A DNA stretch of 64,000 nucleotides from Fontibacterium universale. GTDB taxonomy: Bacteria > Pseudomonadota > Alphaproteobacteria > Pelagibacterales > Pelagibacteraceae. The position numbers were made by a program, and so were the translations under genes. Position 1 is the stretch's first letter; each line of letters starts with the position of its first letter. Positions 9,179 to 18,038 of this stretch are shown one piece after another. The notes below the pieces were generated by a model, which was not told the origin of the DNA, did no database searches, and worked only from the letters and a program-made list of their open reading frames with translations. The stretch spans positions 164,518 to 228,517 of the forward strand of contig CBDEAT010000001.1 of assembly GCA_965236175.1 (NCBI GenBank), written 5' to 3'.

Positions 9179-10033
9179 TTACCAAATCAATTCGTTCTGA
9201 AAATAATTAATTTTAAAGTCTTTATTTTTTTCAATTGCAAATTTAGCTAAATTTATATTTTTTTTATTCCATTCAGATCTATGAATACCCCCTGCTATAA
9301 ACAAATTCTTAACTTTAAAATTATTTGCTCCTAAAATGTCAGTATTTAAATTATCTCCAATAACAAGAATTTTACTCTTATTTATATTTTTTCTGTATTT
9401 TTTTTTAATTAACTCATAAATATATTCATAAAAGTATTTATAGGGCTTTCCGAAATACTTAACTCTACCACCCATTTTTTCATATAATTTTGCAATAGAC
9501 CCAGCGCAATATTCAGTTCGATCACCCCTGTGAACAATTAAATCTGGATTAGCACAAATCATTTGTAAATTTCTTTTTTTTATTTTTTTTAAAATAGAAA
9601 AATATTTATTAAGATTGTCTCTATTATTATTTACCCCCGTACAAACAACAAAGTCTGCATTATTTAACGAAGTTTTTTTTAGTCCTAAGTTAGCAAATAG
9701 ACTTTTGTCTCTATCTGGACCCAAATGATAAAAATATTTATTTTTAGTAAAACTCTTTAGATAAAAACGAGTTAGATCTCCTGAGGTAATTAATAAATTA
9801 TAAAATTTTTTACTAAAATCTATTTTATTTAAAAACTTTTGAACACTATCGCTGGGTCTTGGAGCATTTGAAATTAATATAATTTTCTTGCTTTTTTTTA
9901 TGTTTTTTAAGGCTTTTAAAGCATCAGAATAACATTCAATACCGTTATGAACTACGCCCCAGAGATCAACAAAAAATATATCAAATTTTGAATAAATCTT
10001 ATTTAGCCCGCTTAAAAAAACAGGATTATTCAT
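9179..10033 (-). CDS. HAD-superfamily class IIA hydrolase
   Basis: 284 aa. Motif I with nucleophile Asp is in FFVDLWGVVHNG (about residues 20-31), motif II in KIILISNAPRP (about residues 50-60) and the late acidic motif in KILVIGDNLNTDILGA (about residues 222-237). It resembles the alphaproteobacterial class IIA HAD family often found beside ribF; the physiological substrate is not known. It abuts ribF with no spacer. A phosphatase on sugar or nucleotide phosphates is the likely activity, by inference from the family. Confidence 0.8.
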   Translation of the reverse strand: MNNPVFLSGLNKIYSKFDIFFVDLWGVVHNGIECYSDALKALKNIKKSKKIILISNAPRPSDSVQKFLNKIDFSKKFYNLLITSGDLTRFYLKSFTKNKYFYHLGPDRDKSLFANLGLKKTSLNNADFVVCTGVNNNRDNLNKYFSILKKIKKRNLQMICANPDLIVHRGDRTEYCAGSIAKLYEKMGGRVKYFGKPYKYFYEYIYELIKKKYRKNINKSKILVIGDNLNTDILGANNFKVKNLFIAGGIHRSEWNKKNINLAKFAIEKNKDFKINYFQNELIW

Positions 10034-10043
10034 AAATTTAGAA

Positions 10044-11405
10044 TTATTGTGTAGAACTAATTGTCTTCTTTAATTTCTCTACGATTAAATCTATTTCTTG
10101 TTTTTGAATAATCAAAGGAGGAGATAAAGCGATAATATCTCCTGTTACTCTTACAAATAATTTTTGATCTTTAAAAGCTTCACATAGAACGTTGTATGCT
10201 CTTCTTGAAGGTTTGTTCGAGATTGGTTCTAACTCTACAGCTCCTATTAATCCAAGATTTCTTATATCAATTATATGTTTTGTGCCTTTTAACGAATGCA
10301 AAGCATCTTCCCAATATTTTGCAATTTCTGAAGCTCTGACCAATAAATTTTCTTTTTTATAAACATCAAGAGTAGCAATTGCTGCTGCGCAAGCCAATGG
10401 ATGCGCTGAATAAGTATATCCATGAAAAAAATCAATAACTTTAGGATCTCCTTGCATAAATGTTTTATAAATTTTATCAGAAACAAAAGTTGCAGCCATT
10501 GGCACAGTTCCACTAGTCAATCCTTTTGCTATAGTCATTAAATCAGGTTCAATATTAAAAAAATCTGCAGCAAATGGTTTTCCTAATCTTCCAAAGCCAG
10601 TGATCACTTCATCAAATATTAAAATTATATCGTTATCAGTGCAAATTTTTCTTAGCTTTTCCAAATAACCAACTGGTGGAATTAAAACTCCTGTTGAGCC
10701 GGCAACTGGTTCAACAATAACTGCAGCAATGTTAGCTGCGCCATGTTTTTCAATTTGTTTTAACAAATCATCAGCTAAATGAGCTCCCCATGCTGGTTGT
10801 CCTTTGGAATATGAATTATGTTCAAGATTATGCGTGTGTGGAAGATGATAAACTTCTGGTAAAAATCTTTCGAATTGTTTCTTATTATTAACTATACCCC
10901 CTACTGACAATCCTCCAAAGCCTGTGCCGTGATAACCTCTTTCACGACCAATTAAAATTCTTTTTGATGGCTGTCCAATTGCCCGAAAATAAGCTAAAGC
11001 GATTTTTAAAGCTGTTTCAACTGCCTCTGAACCAGAATTGCTATAAAAAACATGGTTTAAATTTTCTGGTGAAATATCTGTTAACTTATTGCTTAACTCA
11101 AAAGCTTTGTAATGACCCGCTTGGAATGAAGGAACAAAGTCTAACTCAGCAGCTTGTTCTTGGATTGCTTTTACAATTTCTTCTCTATTATGGCCAGCGT
11201 TACAACACCACAAACCTGCAACAGCGTCTAAAACTTTATCTCCGTTAGGAGTGTAATAGTACATACCTTTGGACTTTGAGACTATTCTTGGATCTGCTTT
11301 AAAATCTTGATTAGCAGTAAAAGGCATCCAAAATGCCTCGAGATCATTAGGCTTATAATTAGTTTTTAGCTTTTGATCTTTAGATATGTCTTTGTTTAAG
11401 GTCAT
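10044..11405 (-). CDS. Omega-amino acid (beta-alanine):pyruvate aminotransferase, class III
   Basis: 453 aa PLP enzyme of aminotransferase class III. The N-terminus LEAFWMPFTANQDFKADPR and GLWCCNAGHNREEI are characteristic of beta-alanine/omega-amino acid:pyruvate transaminases. The PLP region is IIFDEVITGFGRLG (about residues 260-273), with the lysine in TIAKGLTSG (about residue 290). It moves an amino group from beta-alanine or a similar omega-amine, possibly also taurine-like compounds, to pyruvate. It lies 10 bases upstream of the HAD gene, so it may share its transcript. Confidence 0.82.
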   Translation of the reverse strand: MTLNKDISKDQKLKTNYKPNDLEAFWMPFTANQDFKADPRIVSKSKGMYYYTPNGDKVLDAVAGLWCCNAGHNREEIVKAIQEQAAELDFVPSFQAGHYKAFELSNKLTDISPENLNHVFYSNSGSEAVETALKIALAYFRAIGQPSKRILIGRERGYHGTGFGGLSVGGIVNNKKQFERFLPEVYHLPHTHNLEHNSYSKGQPAWGAHLADDLLKQIEKHGAANIAAVIVEPVAGSTGVLIPPVGYLEKLRKICTDNDIILIFDEVITGFGRLGKPFAADFFNIEPDLMTIAKGLTSGTVPMAATFVSDKIYKTFMQGDPKVIDFFHGYTYSAHPLACAAAIATLDVYKKENLLVRASEIAKYWEDALHSLKGTKHIIDIRNLGLIGAVELEPISNKPSRRAYNVLCEAFKDQKLFVRVTGDIIALSPPLIIQKQEIDLIVEKLKKTISSTQ

Positions 11406-11510
11406 AAGAGCAGTACTTTATAAAGTATAATTTTAGATCTTCCATATAAATCAGATTAAAAAAAACTAATAAAATATAGTGTTTTAGCTATTTTATTGTA
11501 CTATGCACCC

Positions 11511-11539
11511 CTTGAAATTTAATAGATCAATCATCATAT
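11511..11539 (+). promoter_or_regulatory. Candidate heat-shock sigma (RpoH) promoter of groESL
   Basis: CTTGAA (11511-11516), a 17-base spacer and TCATAT (11534-11539) resemble the alphaproteobacterial RpoH consensus (CTTGAA, 17 bases, CYTATnT). It is 70 bases upstream of groES. No CIRCE inverted repeat (TTAGCACTC and its complement) is seen in 11406-11608, so RpoH rather than HrcA control is the better guess. Confidence 0.45.
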
Positions 11540-11608
11540 AGCGATCAGGTACATTATTGTACGAAGTTATATTTTGATTAACAACTAATTTTACGGAGAA
11601 TTAAATTA

Positions 11609-11905
11609 ATGAACTTTAGACCTTTACACGATCGCGTTCTTGTTCAGCCTTTGGATGGAGAAGAAAAAACAGCAGGTGGAATAATTATACCAGATACAGC
11701 AAAAGAAAAACCTTCTGAGGGAAAAGTTATTGCTGTTGGACCTGGAGCAAAAACTGAAGATGGAAAAATTTTACCAATGGAAGTTAAAGTTGGAGACCTG
11801 GTTCTATTTGGAAAATGGTCAGGAACTGAAGTTAAAATTGACGGCGTGGAATATAGCATCATGAAAGAGTCTGACATCATGGGCATCATGTCTAAGAAAA
11901 AATAA
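11609..11905 (+). CDS. groS: Co-chaperonin GroES (Hsp10)
   Basis: 98 aa, standard length. It opens MNFRPLHDRVLVQPL; the mobile loop reads EEKTAGGIIIPDTAKEKP (about residues 18-35). It forms the heptameric lid of GroEL. A GGAG lies about 10 bases before the ATG. The 203-base upstream region holds the candidate RpoH promoter, and groEL follows after 27 bases. Confidence 0.98.
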   Translation: MNFRPLHDRVLVQPLDGEEKTAGGIIIPDTAKEKPSEGKVIAVGPGAKTEDGKILPMEVKVGDLVLFGKWSGTEVKIDGVEYSIMKESDIMGIMSKKK

Positions 11906-11932
11906 ATAAAATATAAAAAAAGGAGAAAAAAA

Positions 11933-13603
11933 ATGGCAGGTAAAATTGTAAGATTTGATACAGATGCAAGAAATGCAATGCTAAAAGGCGTTGATATACT
12001 TGCAAACGCTGTAAAGGTAACACTAGGACCAAAAGGAAGAAATGTAGTTATAGATAAATCATTCGGTGCTCCTAGAATAACTAAAGATGGAGTAACTGTT
12101 GCAAAAGAAATTGAGCTTGAAGATAAATTTGAAAACATGGGAGCTCAAATGGTTAAAGAAGTTGCTAGCAAAACTAATGAGGAAGCTGGTGATGGAACAA
12201 CAACTGCAACTGTTTTAGCGCAAGCAATAGCAAGAGAAGGTTGTAAATATGTTGCCGCTGGAATGAATCCAATGGATTTAAAAAGAGGAATTGATTTAGC
12301 AGTAGAAGCTGTAATTGCCAGAATTAAAGAAAGTTCAAAAAAAGTAAAAACTAGTGAAGAAATTGCACAAGTTGGAACTATTTCTGCAAATGGTGAAAAA
12401 GAAATTGGAGACATGATTGCAAAAGCAATGCAAAAAGTTGGTAACGAAGGAGTTATCACTGTTGAAGAAGCAAAAGGTCTTTCAACAGAACTTGATGTAG
12501 TTGAAGGTATGCAATTTGATAGAGGTTATCTATCTCCTTACTTTATTACTAATGCAGATAAAATGATTGCGGAATTAGAAGACCCATTAATTTTTATCAC
12601 AGAAAAAAAATTAACTAACTTGCAGCCTATGGTTCCTCTATTGGAATCTGTTGTACAATCTAGCAGACCATTTTTAATTATTGCTGAGGATGTTGAGGGC
12701 GAAGCTCTTGCAACTTTAGTTGTAAATAAATTAAGAGGTGGTTTAAAAGTAGTGGCAGTTAAAGCTCCTGGCTTTGGTGATAGAAGAAAATCAATGCTAG
12801 AAGATATTGCTATCTTAACTGGAGGTCAGGTTATATCTGACGATCTTGGTATTAAACTTGAAAACGTTAAGCTAAAAGATCTTGGTCAATGTAAAAAAAT
12901 TAGAGTTGATAAAGATAATACAACTATCGTTGATGGTGCAGGAAAAAAATCTGAAATAGAAGCAAGATGTGGTCAAATCAGAAAACAAGTTGAAGAAACT
13001 ACTTCTGATTATGATAAAGAAAAATTACAAGAAAGATTAGCTAAACTTGCTGGTGGTGTTGCTATTATTAAAGTTGGCGGCGCTACAGAAGTTGAAGTTA
13101 AAGAGCGAAAAGACAGAGTAGAAGATGCACTTAATGCTACTAGAGCAGCTGTTCAAGAAGGTGTTGTTGTTGGTGGTGGATGTGCGTTGCTATATGCCTC
13201 TGAAGCTCTAAATAATTTAAAGCCAAAAGGCGATGATCAAAAAGCTGGTGTTGAAATAATCAGAAAAGCTTTACAATATCCAATCAGACAAATCACAAGC
13301 AATGCTGGAGTTGATGGTTCAGTAATTGTTGGAAAGCTTTTAGAGGCAAAAAAACCTTCTCAAGGTTATGATGCTCAAAGTGGTGAGTATTGCGATATGT
13401 TTGCAAAAGGTATAATCGACCCAACTAAAGTTGTAAGAACAGCTCTTCAAGATGCTTCTTCAATAGCAGGTTTACTTATTACAACTGAAGCAATGATTGC
13501 TGACAAACCCGACGATAAAAACTCTAATTCTGGTGGCGGTGGAATGCCAGGCGGAATGGGTGGTATGGGCGGAATGGGTGGTATGGGCGGAATGGGAATG
13601 TAA
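11933..13603 (+). CDS. groL: Chaperonin GroEL (Hsp60)
   Basis: 556 aa. Typical motifs are LGPKGRNVVIDKSFGAP (about residues 31-47), AGDGTTTATVLAQ (about 86-98, ATP site) and the Gly-Met tail beginning GGGGMPGGMGGMGG at the C-terminus. AGGAG at 11921-11925 lies 7 bases before the ATG. GroEL/GroES assist protein folding in the cytoplasm. The gene looks intact, has somewhat richer codon usage than its neighbours and is followed by a strong terminator. Confidence 0.99.
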   Translation: MAGKIVRFDTDARNAMLKGVDILANAVKVTLGPKGRNVVIDKSFGAPRITKDGVTVAKEIELEDKFENMGAQMVKEVASKTNEEAGDGTTTATVLAQAIAREGCKYVAAGMNPMDLKRGIDLAVEAVIARIKESSKKVKTSEEIAQVGTISANGEKEIGDMIAKAMQKVGNEGVITVEEAKGLSTELDVVEGMQFDRGYLSPYFITNADKMIAELEDPLIFITEKKLTNLQPMVPLLESVVQSSRPFLIIAEDVEGEALATLVVNKLRGGLKVVAVKAPGFGDRRKSMLEDIAILTGGQVISDDLGIKLENVKLKDLGQCKKIRVDKDNTTIVDGAGKKSEIEARCGQIRKQVEETTSDYDKEKLQERLAKLAGGVAIIKVGGATEVEVKERKDRVEDALNATRAAVQEGVVVGGGCALLYASEALNNLKPKGDDQKAGVEIIRKALQYPIRQITSNAGVDGSVIVGKLLEAKKPSQGYDAQSGEYCDMFAKGIIDPTKVVRTALQDASSIAGLLITTEAMIADKPDDKNSNSGGGGMPGGMGGMGGMGGMGGMGM

Positions 13604-13640
13604 TTCCATCCTCTCTAGTAAAAATTTCTAGAAAAAATTC

Positions 13641-13674
13641 AAAACCCCGGACTAAAAATCCGGGGTTTTTTTTT
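13641..13674 (+). terminator. Rho-independent terminator after groEL, probably bidirectional
   Basis: A perfect inverted repeat with arms 13641-13651 (AAAACCCCGGA) and 13659-13669, a 7-base loop, and a T-run from 13666 to 13674. The A-run on the 5' side gives a T-tract on the other strand, so it can also stop hisG transcription coming from the right; hisG ends 3 bases beyond it. It is the clearest hairpin terminator I saw in the window. Confidence 0.9.
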
Positions 13675-13676
13675 GA

Positions 13677-14345
13677 CTATTTTAAAAAGTTTAAAAACTT
13701 ATTTTTCTCAATTTTTTTAGAAACAAAAACACAGGCAGAACTTTTTAATATAGTTCCATCATTTATAATTCTTAAATTATTAGCTTTTAAAGTTGAGCCT
13801 GTAGAAGTTATATCCGTGATCAATTCAGAAGAGCCTGTAAATGGATAGGACTCCGTTGCTCCTAAACTTGGAACAACACGAAACTGACTTACTCCTTTTG
13901 ATAAGAAAAAAGATTCAGTCAAGTTTGGATATTTTGTTGCAACTCGCATTCGACGTCCATATTTTTCTCTAAATTCAAAGCTTACTTCTTCTAAGTCAGC
14001 CATATTCTGAACGTCTAACCAATCTTTTGGAATAGCCACCACCAAATCAGCAAAACCAAAATTAAGTTTCTTAAAAATTTTTACATTTTCCGAATAAACT
14101 TCTGGCAGTTCCTTAAGTAAATCTAGCCCTGAAATACCAATATCTAAAGTGCCGTCATTAATTCTTTCAATTATTTCTCTTGCGTGTAAAAAAATTCCAT
14201 CTATTTCATTATTATTTTTAATATTAAAAAAATAATTTCTTTCCCCATAAGAATTTACCACCTCTAGTTTCTTACTTTTTAAGTAAGCTAAAGATTCATC
14301 TTTTAATCTTCCTTTGCTAGGTAATCCTATTTTAATTTTAGACAT
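13677..14345 (-). CDS. hisG: ATP phosphoribosyltransferase, short form (HisG)
   Basis: 222 aa, the short form that lacks the C-terminal regulatory domain and needs HisZ. Signatures: KIGLPSKGRLKDESL at the start, and the PRPP-binding region DITSTGSTLKANNL (about residues 178-191). It carries out the first step of histidine synthesis. It is 4 bases downstream of hisZ on the same strand, which fits the hetero-octameric HisGZ enzyme. Confidence 0.95.
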   Translation of the reverse strand: MSKIKIGLPSKGRLKDESLAYLKSKKLEVVNSYGERNYFFNIKNNNEIDGIFLHAREIIERINDGTLDIGISGLDLLKELPEVYSENVKIFKKLNFGFADLVVAIPKDWLDVQNMADLEEVSFEFREKYGRRMRVATKYPNLTESFFLSKGVSQFRVVPSLGATESYPFTGSSELITDITSTGSTLKANNLRIINDGTILKSSACVFVSKKIEKNKFLNFLK

Positions 14346-14349
14346 AATT

Positions 14350-15438
14350 TTATAGATTTATTAATTCATTTAAATTAATCGCTCCACCTATTGCTGGTAT
14401 ATCCTTGCTATAACCAAGAGTTCTCAACAGGCCGTTATATTCCCCGCCTCTTGCTAATTCGATAATTTTGGATTTTTTTTTTGTAAAAGCTAAAAAAACT
14501 ACACCGGAATAATAATCAGTATTTCTTCCAAAATTAGTTTTGAAATTAATAGAATATTTTTTTCCTATTTCTTTATTAATTTTACTAATTTTTTTTAAAT
14601 AACTTTTAATAGATGAATTATTTAATTTATTTTTTGAAAAGAAAGATAAAATTGTACTTTCTGCATTCTGAATTGAGGTATTAATGTTTAAAAAATCTCT
14701 AATAATTTTAACATTCTTCTTCCCTTTATAATCATCCCTTGGATCTTTAATCTTTTTATTAAAACGTTTAACGATTTCAGAAACTGTTCTTCCTCCAATT
14801 ATAGAGTTGGGATCTAACTTTTCTAAATCTTCAAGTCTTTTTGTGTCTAATTTAATTGCTTTTTGATCTAGATCATAATTTGTCTCTAACCTTTTCAACA
14901 TATCTTCAAAATATTCTCTTCTAGAAAAGTTTTTTACCAATCTTAACTTCCATCTAGCTGGAAGCTCTAAGGAGTCTATCAGAATTTTAAATAATCCAAC
15001 GTCGCCTAAAATAACTTCTAAATTCTTAATTTTTTTTAATGGTTCTAATATGGAATTAATCAAAATATTTTCTGATTTATCACTATTAGAATTAATAATT
15101 TCACAGCCTATCTGATCAAAAACTTTTAAATCTCCTTCTTTGTCTAATCGATAAGCGCTTCCGTAGTAACAGTACTTTTCTTCTTTATTCTTTTTTTCTT
15201 GAATATATTTTAATGCCGTTGAAACTGTTAAATCAGGGCGCAAACTAATTTCTTTTCCAAATAAATCTTTATAAGTTAGTGTAAATTTTTTAAATTGTTC
15301 TCCTGATCGCTCAGTTAATAAACTAGTATCAATCAAGAGATCCAAATCTGTAAAATTAAATTTATTTTTTTTAAAATTACTTAATATTTTTTTAGATAGA
15401 TCTTCTTTTAATCTCTTTTTTTCTAGACCCTGTTTCAT
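14350..15438 (-). CDS. hisZ: ATP phosphoribosyltransferase regulatory subunit HisZ
   Basis: 362 aa paralogue of the HisRS catalytic core. It has DLLIDTSLLTERSG and SLRPDLTVSTALKYI (motif 2-like part) and a C-terminal RGGEYNGLLRTLG. It lacks the HisRS anticodon-binding domain. HisZ couples short-form HisG to feedback by histidine. The gene lies between hisS and hisG, overlaps the hisS stop by one base, and its sequence supports HisZ rather than a second HisRS. Confidence 0.88.
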   Translation of the reverse strand: MKQGLEKKRLKEDLSKKILSNFKKNKFNFTDLDLLIDTSLLTERSGEQFKKFTLTYKDLFGKEISLRPDLTVSTALKYIQEKKNKEEKYCYYGSAYRLDKEGDLKVFDQIGCEIINSNSDKSENILINSILEPLKKIKNLEVILGDVGLFKILIDSLELPARWKLRLVKNFSRREYFEDMLKRLETNYDLDQKAIKLDTKRLEDLEKLDPNSIIGGRTVSEIVKRFNKKIKDPRDDYKGKKNVKIIRDFLNINTSIQNAESTILSFFSKNKLNNSSIKSYLKKISKINKEIGKKYSINFKTNFGRNTDYYSGVVFLAFTKKKSKIIELARGGEYNGLLRTLGYSKDIPAIGGAINLNELINL

Positions 15439-16874
15439 TATTTAATCTCATTTAAAAGTTGCTCAAAAGCTACTGTTTTTTGAGATCCCGAAGATTCTTT
15501 CCAATCATCTCTATCTTTTAGAGAATTGGACATTTGCTTACCAATTTCCAAATTTTTAATTGTAACTGAATTATTGCTTACCTCATCATCGCCACATAAA
15601 ATGACGTAATTGCATCCTCGTTTGTCAGCATACTTTAGTTGGGATTTTATATTGGCGGTTCCTGAATAAATCTCAGCGCTAATATCTTTTGTTCTTAATA
15701 AATTTAAAATCTTCACATAATAATCCATGTATTTTTCATCAAAAACACATATTAAAATAGGAGATTCTTTTTCTACTTTAATTTTATTTTTTTGAAGAAT
15801 AGCATAAATTAAACGATCAAGACCAACTGAAATGCCAGTTGAAGGGCAATCTTGATTATTAAAACGTCTTACAAGATCATCATATCTTCCTCCGCCCCCT
15901 ATTGAACCAAATTCAATCTCTTCACCCTTAGTATTGGTAACGCCAAATGTAAGGTTAGCCTCAAAAATAGGACCTGTATAATATTCAAGCCCTCTAACAA
16001 CAGTTGGATCAAAGATAAAATTATCGAATTTCAATAATAAAAAATATTTTTTTATTAAAACAAGCTCATTGATTCCATCTAATATAGTTTGATTGTCTCC
16101 AGCAATCTTTTCTATTTTTTCAAAATTATTATCTGAAAGATCTTTAATACTTAAAAACTTAATAATTTCTTTAATTTGAGACTCATCTAACTCGGCTCCT
16201 TTTGTGAAATCTCCAGATTTATCTTTTCTACCTTTTCCCAAAAGATATTGTACGCCCTCTAACCCAACTCTATCTAACTTATCGATAGCTCTTAGTGCTA
16301 TTGATTGTTTATTTTCGTCATTGATTTTTAACTTTTCTAATAATCCTTTTGTTAATTTACGATTAGATATTTTAATTATAAATTCTTTTTTTGTTAATCC
16401 GCAGCCATTTAAAATCTCTGAAACTAAACAACATAACTCTGCATCAGCAAATAAATTACTTGTTCCTATGTAATCTGCATCAAACTGTAAAAATTCTCTA
16501 AATCTTCCAGGACCTGGCTTTTCATTTCTCCAAACTGTTCCTAGTTGATACCTTTTAAAAGGTCTTGGTAAATTGTTAAAGTTTTTAGCTGCATATCTGG
16601 CTAATGGTGCTGTTAGATCATATCTTAACGAGAGCCATTTTTTATCATCTTCGAAAGAAAAAACTCCCTCTGATGGTCTATCTTTGTCAGGTAAAAATTT
16701 ACCAATGCTATCGGTAAACTCGAAACTAGGAGTTTCAAGATATTGAAAGCCATATTTAGCCATGACCTTTTTAATATTTGATATTAAAAGATCTCTTGCT
16801 AATAACTCTTCTTCTTGTCTATCTACAAAACCTGCTGGTAATTCACTGCTAGGTTTAAAAGTTTTTTTATTCAT
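15438..16874 (-). CDS. hisS: Histidyl-tRNA synthetase, alphaproteobacterial type
   Basis: 478 aa from ATG at 16874. The same frame stays open further upstream, but only through the tRNA-His gene, so that extension is rejected. Class II motif 2 reads RNEKPGPGRFREF (about residues 116-128) instead of the usual RHERPQKGRYRQF; this derived form goes with the atypical tRNA-His next door. Motif 3 region is GISVGLDRLIYAI. The start is just 5 bases after the tRNA-His CCA end, with no Shine-Dalgarno in the spacer. hisZ follows immediately. Confidence 0.95.
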   Translation of the reverse strand: MNKKTFKPSSELPAGFVDRQEEELLARDLLISNIKKVMAKYGFQYLETPSFEFTDSIGKFLPDKDRPSEGVFSFEDDKKWLSLRYDLTAPLARYAAKNFNNLPRPFKRYQLGTVWRNEKPGPGRFREFLQFDADYIGTSNLFADAELCCLVSEILNGCGLTKKEFIIKISNRKLTKGLLEKLKINDENKQSIALRAIDKLDRVGLEGVQYLLGKGRKDKSGDFTKGAELDESQIKEIIKFLSIKDLSDNNFEKIEKIAGDNQTILDGINELVLIKKYFLLLKFDNFIFDPTVVRGLEYYTGPIFEANLTFGVTNTKGEEIEFGSIGGGGRYDDLVRRFNNQDCPSTGISVGLDRLIYAILQKNKIKVEKESPILICVFDEKYMDYYVKILNLLRTKDISAEIYSGTANIKSQLKYADKRGCNYVILCGDDEVSNNSVTIKNLEIGKQMSNSLKDRDDWKESSGSQKTVAFEQLLNEIK

Positions 16875-16879
16875 TAATT

Positions 16880-16956
16880 TGGTACAGCTGGGTGGATTCG
16901 AACCACCGACATCTGGTTCCACAAACCAGCGCTCTAACCAACTGAGCTACAGCTGC
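16880..16956 (-). tRNA. tRNA-His (GTG), lacking G-1
   Basis: A full 77-base cloverleaf on the minus strand with encoded CCA (16880-16882). Anticodon loop TTGTGGA gives anticodon GTG. Acceptor stem GCAGCTG pairs with CAGCTGT (G1:U72), the discriminator is A73, and the base at -1 is T. Canonical tRNA-His has G-1 opposite C73; this is the alphaproteobacterial exception. All four stems pair. It lies 5 bases before hisS. Confidence 0.97.
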
Positions 16957-17116
16957 ATGTTTTTTGTTTATAATATTATTTTGTTTTTAAATATATAATT
17001 CTATTAGCTAAGCGCATGCTCAGCATGAGGATGGTGTCTGTGAGTAGATATATATTTTTTTATCATTTCAATTAGAGGTTGATTATCAATCTGAGAATGA
17101 AATTGCAAATAAAAAA

Positions 17117-17192
17117 TGGTGGTCTGAGCTGGAATTGAACCAGCGACACAAGCCTTTTCAGGGCTCTGCTCTACCAACTGAGCTACCAGACC
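17117..17192 (-). tRNA. tRNA-Phe (GAA)
   Basis: 76-base cloverleaf on the minus strand, CCA encoded (17117-17119). Anticodon loop CTGAAAA gives GAA. Acceptor GGTCTGG/TCAGACC and T-stem GCTGG/CCAGC pair, and A73 follows. It precedes tRNA-His by 160 bases on the same strand. The stretch between the two tRNAs (16957-17116) holds no gene I can support. Confidence 0.97.
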
Positions 17193-17239
17193 ACTGGGCA
17201 TGTTTTTTTCACAAAACAAATTATTAATCAATTAAAATA

Positions 17240-17818
17240 TTAAATTAAACCTTGTGAATTAAGCAAATTATAAGTTTCAAACAAAGGCAAACCAACTACA
17301 TTTGAATACGAACCATTAATTCTTTTAATAAATTTTTCAGCATAACCTTGTATGGCATAAGCACCTGCTTTATCTTTCCACTCATTAGTTGATAAATATT
17401 CGTCGATCTCCTGCTTATTTAATCTTTTAAAAGTAACTTTTGTTATAACTTTTTTAACTTTGATTGAGTTTTTTTTTGCTAAACATACGCATGTCATGAC
17501 ATTATGTTTTCTTCCTGAAAAGAAAGCCAAAAAATCTTTAGCTTCTTCTTTGTCTTTAGGTTTTAAAAAAATTTTATTACTACAAAAGACTATGGTATCT
17601 GCTGATAAAATAAACTCTTCTGGATATTTTTCTAAAGCTTTAAGAGCTTTATTTTTTGCAACTCTAATACAATATTTTTTAGGATTTTCTTTACTATTTA
17701 TATCTTCGTTAATATCTGAAGAATAAATTATTTTTGGAAAGATTTTTATATTATTAAGAAGTTCTATTCTTCTTGGTGATGAGGAGGCTAAAACAAAACT
17801 ATGTTTTGTTTCATTCAT
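17240..17818 (-). CDS. maf: Maf-family nucleoside triphosphate pyrophosphatase
   Basis: 192 aa. It opens with LASSSPRRIELL (about residues 10-21) and contains ILSADTIV (about residue 69, catalytic Asp) and KAGAYAIQGYAEKFIKRINGSYSNVVGLP, the standard Maf region. Maf proteins hydrolyse dTTP/UTP or modified nucleotides, and were first linked to septum formation. The start overlaps the infA stop by one base. Confidence 0.92.
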   Translation of the reverse strand: MNETKHSFVLASSSPRRIELLNNIKIFPKIIYSSDINEDINSKENPKKYCIRVAKNKALKALEKYPEEFILSADTIVFCSNKIFLKPKDKEEAKDFLAFFSGRKHNVMTCVCLAKKNSIKVKKVITKVTFKRLNKQEIDEYLSTNEWKDKAGAYAIQGYAEKFIKRINGSYSNVVGLPLFETYNLLNSQGLI

Positions 17819-18036
17819 TATTTAAATCTAAAAATGATCCTGCCTTTAGTTAAATCATATGGTGTAACTTCAACCATAACTTCATCTCCAGCTAAAACTC
17901 TAATTCTATTTTTTCTCATTTTTCCAGCTGTATGAGCTAAAACTTCATGATTATTTTCTAGTTTCACTCTAAACATAGCATTGGGTAACAACTCTGTTAC
18001 CAATCCCTTAAACTCCAACATTTCTTCTTTTGCCAT
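17818..18036 (-). CDS. infA: Translation initiation factor IF-1
   Basis: 72 aa, exact family length: one OB-fold. Typical stretches are VTELLPNAMFRVKLENN, HTAGKMRKNRIRVLAGD and PYDLTKGRIIFRFK. IF-1 binds the ribosomal A site during initiation. It lies between hisD (2 bases) and maf (1-base overlap) on the minus strand; the hisD-infA-maf order is found in other alphaproteobacteria. Confidence 0.98.
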   Translation of the reverse strand: MAKEEMLEFKGLVTELLPNAMFRVKLENNHEVLAHTAGKMRKNRIRVLAGDEVMVEVTPYDLTKGRIIFRFK

Positions 18037-18038
18037 AT

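Noticed and set aside
11406..11608. CIRCE/HrcA operator before groES
   Set aside because: No TTAGCACTC-type inverted repeat; the RpoH-like promoter fits better.
11644..12138. 164-codon open frame opposite groES/groEL
   Set aside because: It is antisense to two highly conserved genes and shows no domain; a by-product of their codon pattern.
16875..16922. Upstream extension of hisS
   Set aside because: It runs through the tRNA-His gene; ATG at 16874 begins the true HisRS N-terminus.
17004..17231. 75-codon minus-strand open frame over tRNA-Phe
   Set aside because: Its N-terminal half (LVAQLVEQSPEKACVAGSIP) is the typical false translation of a tRNA; the rest shows no family.
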